Assembly: GCF_028765345.1 (NCBI RefSeq) | Contig: NZ_JARAJZ010000003.1 | Location: forward strand, 115,595-179,594 | Length of the DNA: 64,000 bases | Origin: Sporolactobacillus sp. CQH2019 | Lineage (GTDB): Bacteria > Bacillota > Bacilli > Bacillales > Sporolactobacillaceae | Direction of reading: 5' to 3' | In this document: positions 28,801-43,800 of the stretch, one piece after another | How the letters are laid out: each line of letters starts with the position of its first letter | How positions within the stretch are numbered: the stretch's first letter is position 1 | The notes under the pieces: generated by a model | Databases searched by the model: none | Told to the model about the DNA's origin: nothing | Seen by the model: the letters and a program-made list of their open reading frames with translations, nothing else | Translations under genes and position numbers: made by a program

Positions 28801-31800
28801 CGCTATTTGTGGATTGACTTCCTAGATCGGGTCGCACTCTTCATGAGTGCGTGGATTGAAATAAAACGATCCTGCCGAAAGAATATGCTCCATAAAGTCG
28901 CACTCTTCATGAGTGCGTGGATTGAAATCATCGCAAACGGACTTGCTCGCTGAGGATTGGGGTCGCACTCTTCATGAGTGCGTGGATTGAAATCTCAAAG
29001 TAGGCCTGAAACCAATCTTCGGAAACAGTCGCACTCTTCATGAGTGCGTGGATTGAAATCCAGTACTCGGCGATTGTCAGCGGGTAGGTCTTAGTCGCAC
29101 TCTTCATGAGTGCGTGGATTGAAATTTGTTTTAACAATTGAAAAAATCTAGCAATAATACGTCGCACTCTTCATGAGTGCGTGGATTGAAATATACATGC
29201 CATCACCCCATTAGCCCCTCAATGGCGTCGCACTCTTCATGAGTGCGTGGATTGAAATCGTTTTTATCCCGTTTCGACTTTTCCATCTTGCCGTCGCACT
29301 CTTCATGAGTGCGTGGATTGAAATATACTTAAATCCGATTACTTCTGCGAATCGAGCGGTCGCACTCTTCATGAGTGCGTGGATTGAAATTAAGAGATTA
29401 TGACCGGCTGAACAAGCTGAGTGAGTCGCACTCTTCATGAGTGCGTGGATTGAAATCGTATATGGCATGACATTTAAGGATGAAAACTGCGTCGCACTCT
29501 TCATGAGTGCGTGGATTGAAATAGACCGGGTGAATCCTCGTGCTGCTAAACTTTTTAGTCGCACTCTTCATGAGTGCGTGGATTGAAATTAGTGTTTCCG
29601 TGCCGCGGACGGCCACTTTTAACCGTCGCACTCTTCATGAGTGCGTGGATTGAAATATGTTGCGGAGCTGCAATCGTGTCAATTAGAAGCAGTCGCACTC
29701 TTCATGAGTGCGTGGATTGAAATCTGATATTCTATGTAATACCAGTCCTTTTCTTCGTCGCACTCTTCATGAGTGCGTGGATTGAAATTCTATCATGAAC
29801 AGGCATTGCCATGCCGCCGAGTGGTCGCACTCTTCATGAGTGCGTGGATTGAAATTTGTATGAAACCCTCGTCGATTAATGCATCATTCGTCGCACTCTT
29901 CATGAGTGCGTGGATTGAAATATAGCCGTGAACAATCATGCGATAACCTCCAGTCGTCGCACTCTTCATGAGTGCGTGGATTGAAATAGGAAAGGTGAAT
30001 TTGGCCTTTTACTATCTTTTGGTCGCACTCTTCATGAGTGCGTGGATTGAAATAATAAAATCATCCTTGACCGATTTAGCAATTGCGTGTCGCACTCTTC
30101 ATGAGTGCGTGGATTGAAATACTGAATGTGACCTGATATAACGACTTTACTTCAGTCGCACTCTTCATGAGTGCGTGGATTGAAATCGCATGATTGTAAA
30201 TATTGTTCCTTTGACATGCAGTCGCACTCTTCATGAGTGCGTGGATTGAAATTCGCCAGCCGTAGCGATCACCGGTATCTCGGTTGGTCGCACTCTTCAT
30301 GAGTGCGTGGATTGAAATTATCAGCGCAGCTGATTCGAAAGATCGAACGCTGTCGCACTCTTCATGAGTGCGTGGATTGAAATAAAGTTTATGAGTTCCT
30401 AACAGACGAATCAACAAGTCGCACTCTTCATGAGTGCGTGGATTGAAATCGTAACGGCTGATGACAAACTGCTTGTTAATCTTGGTCGCACTCTTCATGA
30501 GTGCGTGGATTGAAATAAAGATCACGGTGAATTATCCGGAATCACGACGGTCGCACTCTTCATGAGTGCGTGGATTGAAATAATGATTTAGATAAAAAGA
30601 AACGTGAAGAATGGACGTCGCACTCTTCATGAGTGCGTGGATTGAAATTTGCTGGAACGCCTCCTGCAAAGGAAGGTGCTAAAGTCGCACTCTTCATGAG
30701 TGCGTGGATTGAAATATTTTTTGTCCATGAAGGAGAAGACGCTCACCTTAGTCGCACTCTTCATGAGTGCGTGGATTGAAATAGACCAATCTGAACAAAG
30801 TGCTTGGCACTTCTGTGTCGCACTCTTCATGAGTGCGTGGATTGAAATTTTAGTCAATGGCTCAGCGCAATCTACAAAGGCAGTCGCACTCTTCATGAGT
30901 GCGTGGATTGAAATTGGAAGCACGGAATTAGACATGATTAAGGAGGGATGTCGCACTCTTCATGAGTGCGTGGATTGAAATACACAATACCGGAAAGAGC
31001 TAATTCTTTTGCCAGTCGCACTCTTCATGAGTGCGTGGATTGAAATCTCTCGATCCTTTATAAAGAATAAAAGCGGGTATCGTCGCACTCTTCATGAGTG
31101 CGTGGATTGAAATCAATCATCCTTTCTTCATCCGCTCACCCGCTTTGCGTCGCACTCTTCATGAGTGCGTGGATTGAAATTTTACCGGATTGCTAGGAGG
31201 CGGTGGCAGTGGATGTCGCACTCTTCATGAGTGCGTGGATTGAAATGCTGCAGGCTTATGCGGAATCACTGCTCAGCGATGTCGCACTCTTCATGGGTGC
31301 GTGGATTGAAATAAGTCCTTTATGGCATGCGAAGCCGCTGAAATAGCGTCGCACTCTTCATGAGTGCGTGGATTGAAATTTCGCAATGTTTTTCAGGCAG
31401 AGCAGCGGATTTGTCGCACTCTTCATGAGTGCGTGGATTGAAATGTCAAATAGAATTAATCCCTCATATCCTGGCTCTGGTCGCACTCTTCATGAGTGCG
31501 TGGATTGAAATATAATGTTGTATTCCATTATACTCAATGCACATATGTCGCACTCTTCATGAGTGCGTGGATTGAAATGGACTCGGTCCTCTGCGATTGA
31601 ATCATCAAAGTCGTCGCACTCTTCATGAGTGCGTGGATTGAAATTATTTCGGCCGGTCGCCGTTGCTGATTCGGCATCGTCGCACTCTTCATGAGTGCGT
31701 GGATTGAAATTTCAAAATCTGTCCATTTCAGATGAAGACATTCGGGTCGCACTCTTCATGAGTGCGTGGATTGAAATCTCCATTAAAATTGCTGATTTAT

Positions 31801-34800
31801 TGAATGTATAGTCGCACTCTTCATGAGTGCGTGGATTGAAATAAATAATAATTTACTTGTTTGTAAAAATAATCATCAGTCGCACTCTTCATGAGTGCGT
31901 GGATTGAAATACTATCTACGCTTCGCACTCATGTCTTTCATTTAGTCGCACTCTTCATGAGTGCGTGGATTGAAATTTTATTTGCTTCAGATTCCCAATC
32001 AGTATATGTAAGTCGCACTCTTCATGAGTGCGTGGATTGAAATCGAATCTGACGTTCTAGATATCGCTGCTTCTGCGTCGCACTCTTCATGAGTGCGTGG
32101 ATTGAAATTCTTATCCGCAGGATGGATTCGTCGAAATCAACCGTCGCACTCTTCATGAGTGCGTGGATTGAAATATAAACGATTTAAACTCAGTTGGCGT
32201 CCATGAATGTCGCACTCTTCATGAGTGCGTGGATTGAAATATAATCACATGATCCAATCCGACTGCCCGATCGGGTCGCACTCTTCATGAGTGCGTGGAT
32301 TGAAATTTAGCCGGTTCAGTCGGAAGAAGGCCGAGATCGGTCGCACTCTTCATGAGTGCGTGGATTGAAATTTCATGACATGGAAGAAACACTGGTTCAC
32401 GAACGTCGCACTCTTCATGAGTGCGTGGATTGAAATAAATTTTATCAATCATATCGCTGAGCACCCCTAAGGTCGCACTCTTCATGAGTGCGTGGATTGA
32501 AATTGTGCCACGCCGGGCCATTGCGCGCCATACTCCGCGTCGCACTCTTCATGAGTGCGTGGATTGAAATGGTATCACGATAGGTAGCATATTTACCTGA
32601 TATGGTCGCACTCTTCATGAGTGCGTGGATTGAAATAGGTGCAATCATGTTTAATATGTCAATTAGAGCCTGTCGCACTCTTCATGAGTGCGTGGATTGA
32701 AATTGAAACGAGTTATGGCGAACCCGCGGGAATTCTGGGTCGCACTCTTCATGAGTGCGTGGATTGAAATGATTGGCACTTCGGCGTCGTCTTCTGCCTG
32801 CATAAGTCGCACTCTTCATGAGTGCGTGGATTGAAATCTTTTCGTGTTTCATTGAGAAAAACACCGGCTTGGTCGCACTCTTCATGAGTGCGTGGATTGA
32901 AATACAAGCGATACTGGTCAGATAAGTATGACGGATGGTCGCACTCTTCATGAGTGCGTGGATTGAAATACGTAATATTGGAACGAGTCGCACGTGTGAT
33001 CGGTCGCACTCTTCATGAGTGCGTGGATTGAAATAGTTACACAGAATCTGATGCTGATAAAAACGCAAGGTCGCACTCTTCATGAGTGCGTGGATTGAAA
33101 TCGGCGAGGACGACCGAGACTTACGCCGGAACATGACGTCGCACTCTTCATGAGTGCGTGGATTGAAATATTGCGTAGATGCATATATTCCTCGACGGTT
33201 AGCGGTCGCACTCTTCATGAGTGCGTGGATTGAAATTTATGAAACATGGAAAGAGAAGCGCACGCAGACAATGTCGCACTCTTCATGAGTGCGTGGATTG
33301 AAATTTATGAAACATGGAAAGAGAAGCGCACGCAGACAATGTCGCACTCTTCATGAGTGCGTGGATTGAAATAAATACGGTGATGGTTCTTAGCCGCTCC
33401 CAGTCGGGTCGCACTCTTCATGAGTGCGTGGATTGAAATTTGAAGAATGTTGGAGAAATTGGAGCGACGAACTTGTCGCACTCTTCATGAGTGCGTGGAT
33501 TGAAATGCAGATGAAGGCGGAGCAGCCGGACAAGAAGGCCAGGTCGCACTCTTCATGAGTGCGTGGATTGAAATCTCTTAAAAATTGCATTAAGATCGCC
33601 ACCTTTAGTCGCACTCTTCATGAGTGCGTGGATTGAAATATCAACGAATCAGAATTAGAAACAGCGTTATTAAAGTCGCACTCTTCATGAGTGCGTGGAT
33701 TGAAATTGCCATCGGGGGCAATCCTGGCATTCGTCAAGCAAGGTCGCACTCTTCATGAGTGCGTGGATTGAAATTTGTCACCACCTTTCATAGCAAAATA
33801 AAAAACCGGTCGCACTCTTCATGAGTGCGTGGATTGAAATTGAATCATCCAATATTATTGAGGTGGTTAAATTAGTCGCACTCTTCATGAGTGCGTGGAT
33901 TGAAATCGTCGGAACAACCAACCAGAGTTTATTCTAAAATCGTCGCACTCTTCATGAGTGCGTGGATTGAAATTTGTATGCCTTGATGCCGAATAGATGA
34001 TACATTAGAGTCGCACTCTTCATGAGTGCGTGGATTGAAATAATTAGTTTTACTCAGAGCATGGTATAAGCACTCCGTCGCACTCTTCATGAGTGCGTGG
34101 ATTGAAATTGTTATAATCATGTCCTTTAATATTATCAGCTTTTGTCGCACTCTTCATGAGTGCGTGGATTGAAATAGTTTTAATGTCTTCGATCTTATGC
34201 TTGTCACTGTTGTCGCACTCTTCATGAGTGCGTGGATTGAAATATATTCAAGGTCATCTATCTCGCAGTCACGCTCAAGTCGCACTCTTCATGAGTGCGT
34301 GGATTGAAATAGACATAGAAAGCAAATCATCAACAGAATCAATAGTCGCACTCTTCATGAGTGCGTGGATTGAAATCTTGACTGGTTCTTATAAATCCGA
34401 ATGTCATATAGGTCGCACTCTTCATGAGTGCGTGGATTGAAATCGCTTTATCATGCCATTTTTTCGGCACAAGGTTAGTCGCACTCTTCATGAGTGCGTG
34501 GATTGAAATGAATTTTTAATCTCGCTAAGAAATATGTGGAATTGTCGCACTCTTCATGAGTGCGTGGATTGAAATTTCCACGACTTAACGGTGTTGAGCG
34601 ACACGCCGTGTCGCACTCTTCATGAGTGCGTGGATTGAAATATACGATTTTTGGTTGCGCTGGTCCTCTCCTTCGTCGCACTCTTCATGAGTGCGTGGAT
34701 TGAAATGGGATGGATGCGGGGAAGCCTGGAAGCCGCTGCTGTCGCACTCTTCATGAGTGCGTGGATTGAAATAAACGTTGACGATGGAGCACAAGGTCCG

Positions 34801-37800
34801 CAGGGGTCGCACTCTTCATGAGTGCGTGGATTGAAATAGGACGCCTTACTCTTTGTGATTTATCAAGCCTGGTCGCACTCTTCATGAGTGCGTGGATTGA
34901 AATTCAAAATCAGCCGTTTATGCAATTGGGCTTCTCCGTCGCACTCTTCATGAGTGCGTGGATTGAAATCGTTTAAAGAATAGACTTTAGCTCCTTGGTG
35001 TTCGTCGCACTCTTCATGAGTGCGTGGATTGAAATTTGTATGCCTTGATGCCGAATAGATGATACATTAGTCGCACTCTTCATGAGTGCGTGGATTGAAA
35101 TATATTCAACAACAATTGAAGCTGTGTTATTTGCGGTCGCACTCTTCATGAGTGCGTGGATTGAAATAAAAAATATGCAGATAACAAAGCCAATAAGCAA
35201 CGGTCGCACTCTTCATGAGTGCGTGGATTGAAATTACTTCCTCCCAATAATCTAACGCTGCTAAAGCGCGTCGCACTCTTCATGAGTGCGTGGATTGAAA
35301 TCTAATACATTATCTCTCCTGTAAAGATAGTATCCGTCGCACTCTTCATGAGTGCGTGGATTGAAATGAAAAGTGACTGAGGAACAATCCGTGAATGGAT
35401 CGTCGCACTCTTCATGAGTGCGTGGATTGAAATACAAAAAATTACGGGAGCTTCTACATCGGTGGAGTCGCACTCTTCATGAGTGCGTGGATTGAAATCT
35501 TGATGGCTTTAGGAAGCGTGTACTCATAAGCCGTCGCACTCTTCATGAGTGCGTGGATTGAAATTCAGCCATTACGAGAAGGGTCAGCCGTCGCTCCGGT
35601 CGCACTCTTCATGAGTGCGTGGATTGAAATTGAGCATTTTGTTCTTGGACAATCATTGGCATTAGGTCGCACTCTTCATGAGTGCGTGGATTGAAATATT
35701 GTTTAAGAAAAAGCAATTGCTTGGGCTATAAGTCGCACTCTTCATGAGTGCGTGGATTGAAATGGATCCATAACCGGCTGATCCAGAAAGCGGGTGCGGT
35801 CGCACTCTTCATGAGTGCGTGGATTGAAATCTAGCGTGGCCCGTCGGCGTTTATGCCTGACGCCAGTCGCACTCTTCATGAGTGCGTGGATTGAAATCGG
35901 CTTGCCACCGTCGCCCATCACTGCCGGTCCGCCGTCGCACTCTTCATGAGTGCGTGGATTGAAATCATGCCTTGATCAATCGTGTAGGCGATCGGTTTGC
36001 GTCGCACTCTTCATGAGTGCGTGGATTGAAATCCCCGTATCGATCCAACAGCCACTGCATGTTTCGCGTCGCACTCTTCATGAGTGCGTGGATTGAAATT
36101 GCAAAAGCGGGGGGCGAATCACGGTAAACGTTTTGGTCGCACTCTTCATGAGTGCGTGGATTGAAATCTGTCTCTGTCCATTACGCATCACCTCACGGTT
36201 GTCGCACTCTTCATGAGTGCGTGGATTGAAATCTGACACCGATAACCGTCACGACGAAGGATAGTCGTCGCACTCTTCATGAGTGCGTGGATTGAAATGT
36301 CGTTCAGTCAACCACAAAAAGTCAAGCAGCAGTCGCACTCTTCATGAGTGCGTGGATTGAAATGCCCGTCTCCTACAATTTAAAATTTTCCCGGTGTGGT
36401 CGCACTCTTCATGAGTGCGTGGATTGAAATGACTTGGATGAGCCAAGCGCGGATACAGCGCACTGTCGCACTCTTCATGAGTGCGTGGATTGAAATCGGA
36501 ATGGACAGACTGGGCGGATCTCGGAACCTTGGTCGCACTCTTCATGAGTGCGTGGATTGAAATGCTTGCCACCAACGCGTCGTCTGTCCAGTATCCAGTC
36601 GCACTCTTCATGAGTGCGTGGATTGAAATCTGATCCTACTTTAACTATTGCTAAAAATATTTCCGTCGCACTCTTCATGAGTGCGTGGATTGAAATATGA
36701 ATTTACCGGTCGTGATGGTGATAAAAAACAGTCGCACTCTTCATGAGTGCGTGGATTGAAATTCTTCAATTTTGTACAGTTTGTCATTAATCGTCTCGTC
36801 GCACTCTTCATGAGTGCGTGGATTGAAATCTTGATGGCTTTAGGAAGCGTGTACTCATAAGCCGTCGCACTCTTCATGAGTGCGTGGATTGAAATATATT
36901 ATGTTTATAAGTACGCTTCGTGTTAAGTGACGTCGCACTCTTCATGAGTGCGTGGATTGAAATATTTGAACTTTTCGACTACAATAACAAAAAATCTCGT
37001 CGCACTCTTCATGAGTGCGTGGATTGAAATTACATCTGCATACCTAATTTTCCGCCCCATCTGTAGTCGCACTCTTCATGAGTGCGTGGATTGAAATTCG
37101 CTGAAAACTATCAAATGCGACATCAAGCGATTGTCGCACTCTTCATGAGTGCGTGGATTGAAATTATAAGCCCCGTAATAGGCTGTCCCTGTCGAGTGAG
37201 TCGCACTCTTCATGAGTGCGTGGATTGAAATTTCGCTACTATATTATTAATTAAATAATACAAGTAGTCGCACTCTTCATGAGTGCGTGGATTGAAATAA
37301 AAAATATGCAGATAACAAAGCCAATAAGCAACGGTCGCACTCTTCATGAGTGCGTGGATTGAAATTGGATAAAGAAAACGCCCTTTGTCTCCCGTGTCAC
37401 GTCGCACTCTTCATGAGTGCGTGGATTGAAATACCCCATTCTGCGCGACGCCGGGCCACTCTGAAACGTCGCACTCTTCATGAGTGCGTGGATTGAAATA
37501 GTGCTTGGGTCAGTAGAGCCACAGCCTGCGCTTTGTCGCACTCTTCATGAGTGCGTGGATTGAAATCTCCGCGTCAAAGCCGCCTTGCAGATCGGCAATA
37601 GGTCGCACTCTTCATGAGTGCGTGGATTGAAATTCAATCTCCAACAGGGATGACCTATATCGGTATCGTCGCACTCTTCATGAGTGCGTGGATTGAAATA
37701 TGGTCCCTTACCTGCTCCTCTACTTCCATCCTCCAGTCGCACTCTTCATGAGTGCGTGGATTGAAATCGGGGTGATTAACGTCGTATCGGAAAGCTCATC

Positions 37801-40800
37801 GCGTCGCACTCTTCATGAGTGCGTGGATTGAAATAGCAGCAGGTCAAAAATACATTGTCGGGCATGGAGTCGCACTCTTCATGAGTGCGTGGATTGAAAT
37901 AATAGCTGCTTATATTTAATTAGTTATTCATTTATGTCGCACTCTTCATGAGTGCGTGGATTGAAATATTTAAACTTTTCGACTACGATAACAAAAAATC
38001 TCGTCGCACTCTTCATGAGTGCGTGGATTGAAATCGATTCATCTGTGATCTCTTTCCATCCGTCGTAAAGTCGCACTCTTCATGAGTGCGTGGATTGAAA
38101 TCCCCGGCCGTCGACAAGAAGGCGCAGGTTGTGGCGTCGCACTCTTCATGAGTGCGTGGATTGAAATCTGGGCTGAGTCAGTTCGGCTCATTCGACGTGT
38201 CGGTCGCACTCTTCATGAGTGCGTGGATTGAAATGAACAATCTCCATGAAAAACGGGGAATTGACATCAAGTCGCACTCTTCATGAGTGCGTGGATTGAA
38301 ATGAACAATCTCCATGAAAAACGGGGAATTGACATCAAGTCGCACTCTTCATGAGTGCGTGGATTGAAATACATAAGGATACAGTAACCGTCGCAGCAAC
38401 CGGCAGTCGCACTCTTCATGAGTGCGTGGATTGAAATCATGATATTTTTATCCTTCGTATTTCGATGATAAGTCGCACTCTTCATGAGTGCGTGGATTGA
38501 AATTAGTTGCTTTGACGATTAACAAGATTCCAAAAAGTCGCACTCTTCATGAGTGCGTGGATTGAAATTTTTCATGGCGTGGTCAATTTGTGGTCACGGT
38601 GCTGTCGCACTCTTCATGAGTGCGTGGATTGAAATCATTTTATGAGTCCGTTTCTGCTGGCGCTCTCGCGTCGCACTCTTCATGAGTGCGTGGATTGAAA
38701 TAGATAGGACCCGCAGAGCGTCTCTCTTTGTCTCAGTCGCACTCTTCATGAGTGCGTGGATTGAAATTTGACTACCGCTATCCAAACAGCCCCCGAACAG
38801 TGTCGCACTCTTCATGAGTGCGTGGATTGAAATCGTCGTTGGCCGCCGCTCCGGATCATGATGTGGTCGTCGCACTCTTCATGAGTGCGTGGATTGAAAT
38901 ATTATGTTATTTCTGAGCGCCTACGGCCTGCTCGGTCGCACTCTTCATGAGTGCGTGGATTGAAATCCCCCGACGCCTGAACAATTGCTTGCAATCTCGT
39001 AGTCGCACTCTTCATGAGTGCGTGGATTGAAATAGTAGATTCAAAGCCTGAGTCAGCAGAGCCATAGGTCGCACTCTTCATGAGTGCGTGGATTGAAATC
39101 AGCGATAGCCTGTCCCATCCTCTTCCAGTACGCCGTCGCACTCTTCATGAGTGCGTGGATTGAAATATGAAAGATAGCCTCGTTGAAGCGCAGCTTCGCC
39201 GTCGCACTCTTCATGAGTGCGTGGATTGAAATGACTAGCTCTGACCAGTAAAGTGTCTGAGACGGCCGTCGCACTCTTCATGAGTGCGTGGATTGAAATG
39301 AGTATTACGCGCTTAACAAGTTTTGGCCCAGCGTCGCACTCTTCATGAGTGCGTGGATTGAAATATACACGGACTTTCTGAAAAATAAGCAAAAACTTGG
39401 TCGCACTCTTCATGAGTGCGTGGATTGAAATAGAAAAGATAGAAAACAAATCCTTGATTATAAATTGTCGCACTCTTCATGAGTGCGTGGATTGAAATCC
39501 CGTTGCGTAGGACATATGAACTTGAAGCTCCCGTCGCACTCTTCATGAGTGCGTGGATTGAAATCATACCTTGCGGCCCGATTTTTACATCACCAACATG
39601 TCGCACTCTTCATGAGTGCGTGGATTGAAATCAAGAAGTTCAGTCGTTTTCCACTGCCAGAAACTGTCGCACTCTTCATGAGTGCGTGGATTGAAATCCA
39701 AATTCCTGCCCGGCATAGGATCCGGCAGCTGCGTCGCACTCTTCATGAGTGCGTGGATTGAAATTCATTTATCTCATAAACAGAAAAGATGAACTCATGT
39801 CGCACTCTTCATGAGTGCGTGGATTGAAATTTCAACAGCTGGCAAGGTGGACGCAATTACGGCGGTCGCACTCTTCATGAGTGCGTGGATTGAAATTGGA
39901 TGGTGGAAAGCGGCTGGGTAAGACGATCGGGTCGCACTCTTCATGAGTGCGTGGATTGAAATAAAACTAGCCCCTGCCCCCGTTGTAAAAGTATAAAGTC
40001 GCACTCTTCATGAGTGCGTGGATTGAAATTCTCAGACGGAAAGGAATTATATCTTGTCAAAGTCGCACTCTTCATGAGTGCGTGGATTGAAATGGAAGCA
40101 TGACAATGAGAACTTACGGAACTATTTTGTCGCACTCTTCATGAGTGCGTGGATTGAAATCGATATCCGGAACATATTGAGAGCGATAAACTGCCGTCGC
40201 ACTCTTCATGAGTGCGTGGATTGAAATGATGTTGTGACTATGGTACATACTCGACGTCGTCGTCGCACTCTTCATGAGTGCGTGGATTGAAATGAATCAT
40301 CATCAAAATACTTTTCATGCCCATTGTCGCACTCTTCATGAGTGCGTGGATTGAAATTGTTGCAGGTAAGGTGTCATCACTTTTAAATGTAGTCGCACTC
40401 TTCATGAGTGCGTGGATTGAAATTTAATATCTTCCATTGCATAGCGGAAGGCATCCATGTCGCACTCTTCATGAGTGCGTGGATTGAAATCCGTCATTTC
40501 AACAGCCTTGGAAAGGGTAGAACCAGTCGCACTCTTCATGAGTGCGTGGATTGAAATATGACTTTAGGCGAAAGAATCAGGGAATTAAGAGAGTCGCACT
40601 CTTCATGAGTGCGTGGATTGAAATTTTATACTTGGCCAGGACATCTTGCAGCGAGTTGAGTCGCACTCTTCATGAGTGCGTGGATTGAAATTCGCCAGTT
40701 TGGAAAGCTAGAAAGAAATAAAGCAGTCGCACTCTTCATGAGTGCGTGGATTGAAATTGAAGCGGAAGCAGATTCCTTTCTTTCGTCCGTCGTCGCACTC

Positions 40801-43800
40801 TTCATGAGTGCGTGGATTGAAATTACTTCGTCCTTATCGCACATTTACAGAAGTGGCGTCGCACTCTTCATGAGTGCGTGGATTGAAATTTTAGCTCTAT
40901 GTGAATATGCATTGCTAACGGCAGTCGCACTCTTCATGAGTGCGTGGATTGAAATGTCTGGTGATAAGTTGTAGTCTGTTGAATTAATCCAGTCGCACTC
41001 TTCATGAGTGCGTGGATTGAAATTCATCACTGCATTGCAAGCGAAAGTTGCGGATTTGTCGCACTCTTCATGAGTGCGTGGATTGAAATTTTAATTAGAT
41101 CACCGTCAAATAGAATGCATCCGTCGCACTCTTCATGAGTGCGTGGATTGAAATGATTTTGTCTTACCAAACTTCACTATTTTCTCTCCGTCGCACTCTT
41201 CATGAGTGCGTGGATTGAAATTAAAAAACTAATTATATTAATGCTAAGCAATGAGTCGCACTCTTCATGAGTGCGTGGATTGAAATCTCAAACCATAGTG
41301 CCATGACATAGCCCCGGGCAGTCGCACTCTTCATGAGTGCGTGGATTGAAATAAGACGTGACACCGTCTATCGTCTCGAAAATACAGTCGCACTCTTCAT
41401 GAGTGCGTGGATTGAAATAGGATCAACGACCGCACGTATCGCCGATTTCGGCAGTCGCACTCTTCATGAGTGCGTGGATTGAAATAGCAAAAATACAATG
41501 AACCATAAGCCGAGAGAGGGTCGCACTCTTCATGAGTGCGTGGATTGAAATTCTCGAAAAGACGATGAAAAGAATGTGATCTTGTCGTCGCACTCTTCAT
41601 GAGTGCGTGGATTGAAATCGTGGATCGTTCGCAATATCTCCCCGTTTCTCCGCGTCGCACTCTTCATGAGTGCGTGGATTGAAATTGCAATATAGTGCTG
41701 AACATTGCGCATAGCTTCCGTCGCACTCTTCATGAGTGCGTGGATTGAAATGATCTTGCCGCGGGTGTAATAAGCTGGTCCGCTGAGTCGCACTCTTCAT
41801 GAGTGCGTGGATTGAAATTAGGAAGGAGGATTATTAATGAATACACCTAAGAGTCGCACTCTTCATGAGTGCGTGGATTGAAATTCATTCCGACGGCTAT
41901 CATCGTCAGGGGCGCTCACGTCGCACTCTTCATGAGTGCGTGGATTGAAATCCTCTATAACATGGGGGATACAAAGGTTGACCCACGTCGCACTCTTCAT
42001 GAGTGCGTGGATTGAAATATCGAAAGTGCTTGTTTAATGATCTGAACGCTTTCGTCGCACTCTTCATGAGTGCGTGGATTGAAATACCCGGTTTGTGCCA
42101 GATAATCCATTGCCACTTTCGTCGCACTCTTCATGAGTGCGTGGATTGAAATTCCGATCTGCCGCCTCGTCCTGAAAATATTCCATGTCGCACTCTTCAT
42201 GAGTGCGTGGATTGAAATGATGGTATGACCTGATGGACGACAAAAAGATTGGTCGCACTCTTCATGAGTGCGTGGATTGAAATCTACCTGTACCTGGCTT
42301 CTGCCGGCGAGATAAATGTCGCACTCTTCATGAGTGCGTGGATTGAAATGTCGACCTGACTCCGAAATGCTCGCTAAATTGGCTGTCGCACTCTTCATGA
42401 GTGCGTGGATTGAAATAAATATGAACCGCCCCGATTTGCAAAGATTGCTGGGGTCGCACTCTTCATGAGTGCGTGGATTGAAATATTTTAGATTCCTCCT
42501 TTTGGCGGCAATGTTGCCGTCGCACTCTTCATGAGTGCGTGGATTGAAATGAAAAAGCTGAGGCTAAGAAAGAAGGTGAGAAAGTCGCACTCTTCATGAG
42601 TGCGTGGATTGAAATTGATACCTGCGCCGTTACTGTGGCATAAGGAGGTCGCACTCTTCATGAGTGCGTGGATTGAAATTGTTACTGCCCAAAAGGCCCT
42701 GATCCAGTCCGGTCGTCGCACTCTTCATGAGTGCGTGGATTGAAATTGGCCGGTATTGGATCCTGGCCCTGTACAAATTAGTCGCACTCTTCATGAGTGC
42801 GTGGATTGAAATTTAAAAATGGAGTTGACTTTGTATCGCTTACGGAAGTCGCACTCTTCATGAGTGCGTGGATTGAAATAAACGCTTGGCTCCGTAACAA
42901 AAGACGGTCAGCGTCGCACTCTTCATGAGTGCGTGGATTGAAATAGGATGATGAACTGCGTCAAACTCTAACGTGCGTCGTCGCACTCTTCATGAGTGCG
43001 TGGATTGAAATAGAATTATATCGACGCTGCGGAAGCTTACTTGAGTCGCACTCTTCATGAGTGCGTGGATTGAAATACGGAAATGCCTATGCCTGGATTG
43101 ATACAGTCAAAGTCGCACTCTTCATGAGTGCGTGGATTGAAATAACTTCGAACGATCAGCTTGGCCACATGGCATCCGTCGCACTCTTCATGAGTGCGTG
43201 GATTGAAATCCACGCGCCGCCGTCGGCTTCGAAAAGTGCGCAACGTCGCACTCTTCATGAGTGCGTGGATTGAAATCCACGCGCCGCCGTCGGCTTCGAA
43301 AAGTGCGCAACGTCGCACTCTTCATGAGTGCGTGGATTGAAATAAATGCGCATGACCGCTAAAGGCCGCAAAGGCCCGGTCGCACTCTTCATGAGTGCGT
43401 GGATTGAAATAGAGCTAGATAACGAAGGATGCTTGATGATATCGTCGCACTCTTCATGAGTGCGTGGATTGAAATAGAAGGGACAAGAAGCTCAAATCAA
43501 TTGGTATTAGTCGCACTCTTCATGAGTGCGTGGATTGAAATGGCTTTTGAAAGTTTTTCTTTGATCGCTGTCTCGGTCGCACTCTTCATGAGTGCGTGGA
43601 TTGAAATGTTCGAGCGTGACCATAGGGCCGTGACCATTAAGTCGCACTCTTCATGAGTGCGTGGATTGAAATTTTGATAATGATGAGGGTCAATATCAGA
43701 GTTGCAGTCGCACTCTTCATGAGTGCGTGGATTGAAATCAGATCAGACAGATTTGTGACACGGCCGAGGGCTTCAGTCGCACTCTTCATGAGTGCGTGGA

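Noticed and set aside
32980-32995. GTCGCACGTG inside a spacer, resembling a repeat start
   Set aside because: Only the first seven bases match and it lies inside a normal-length spacer; chance similarity.
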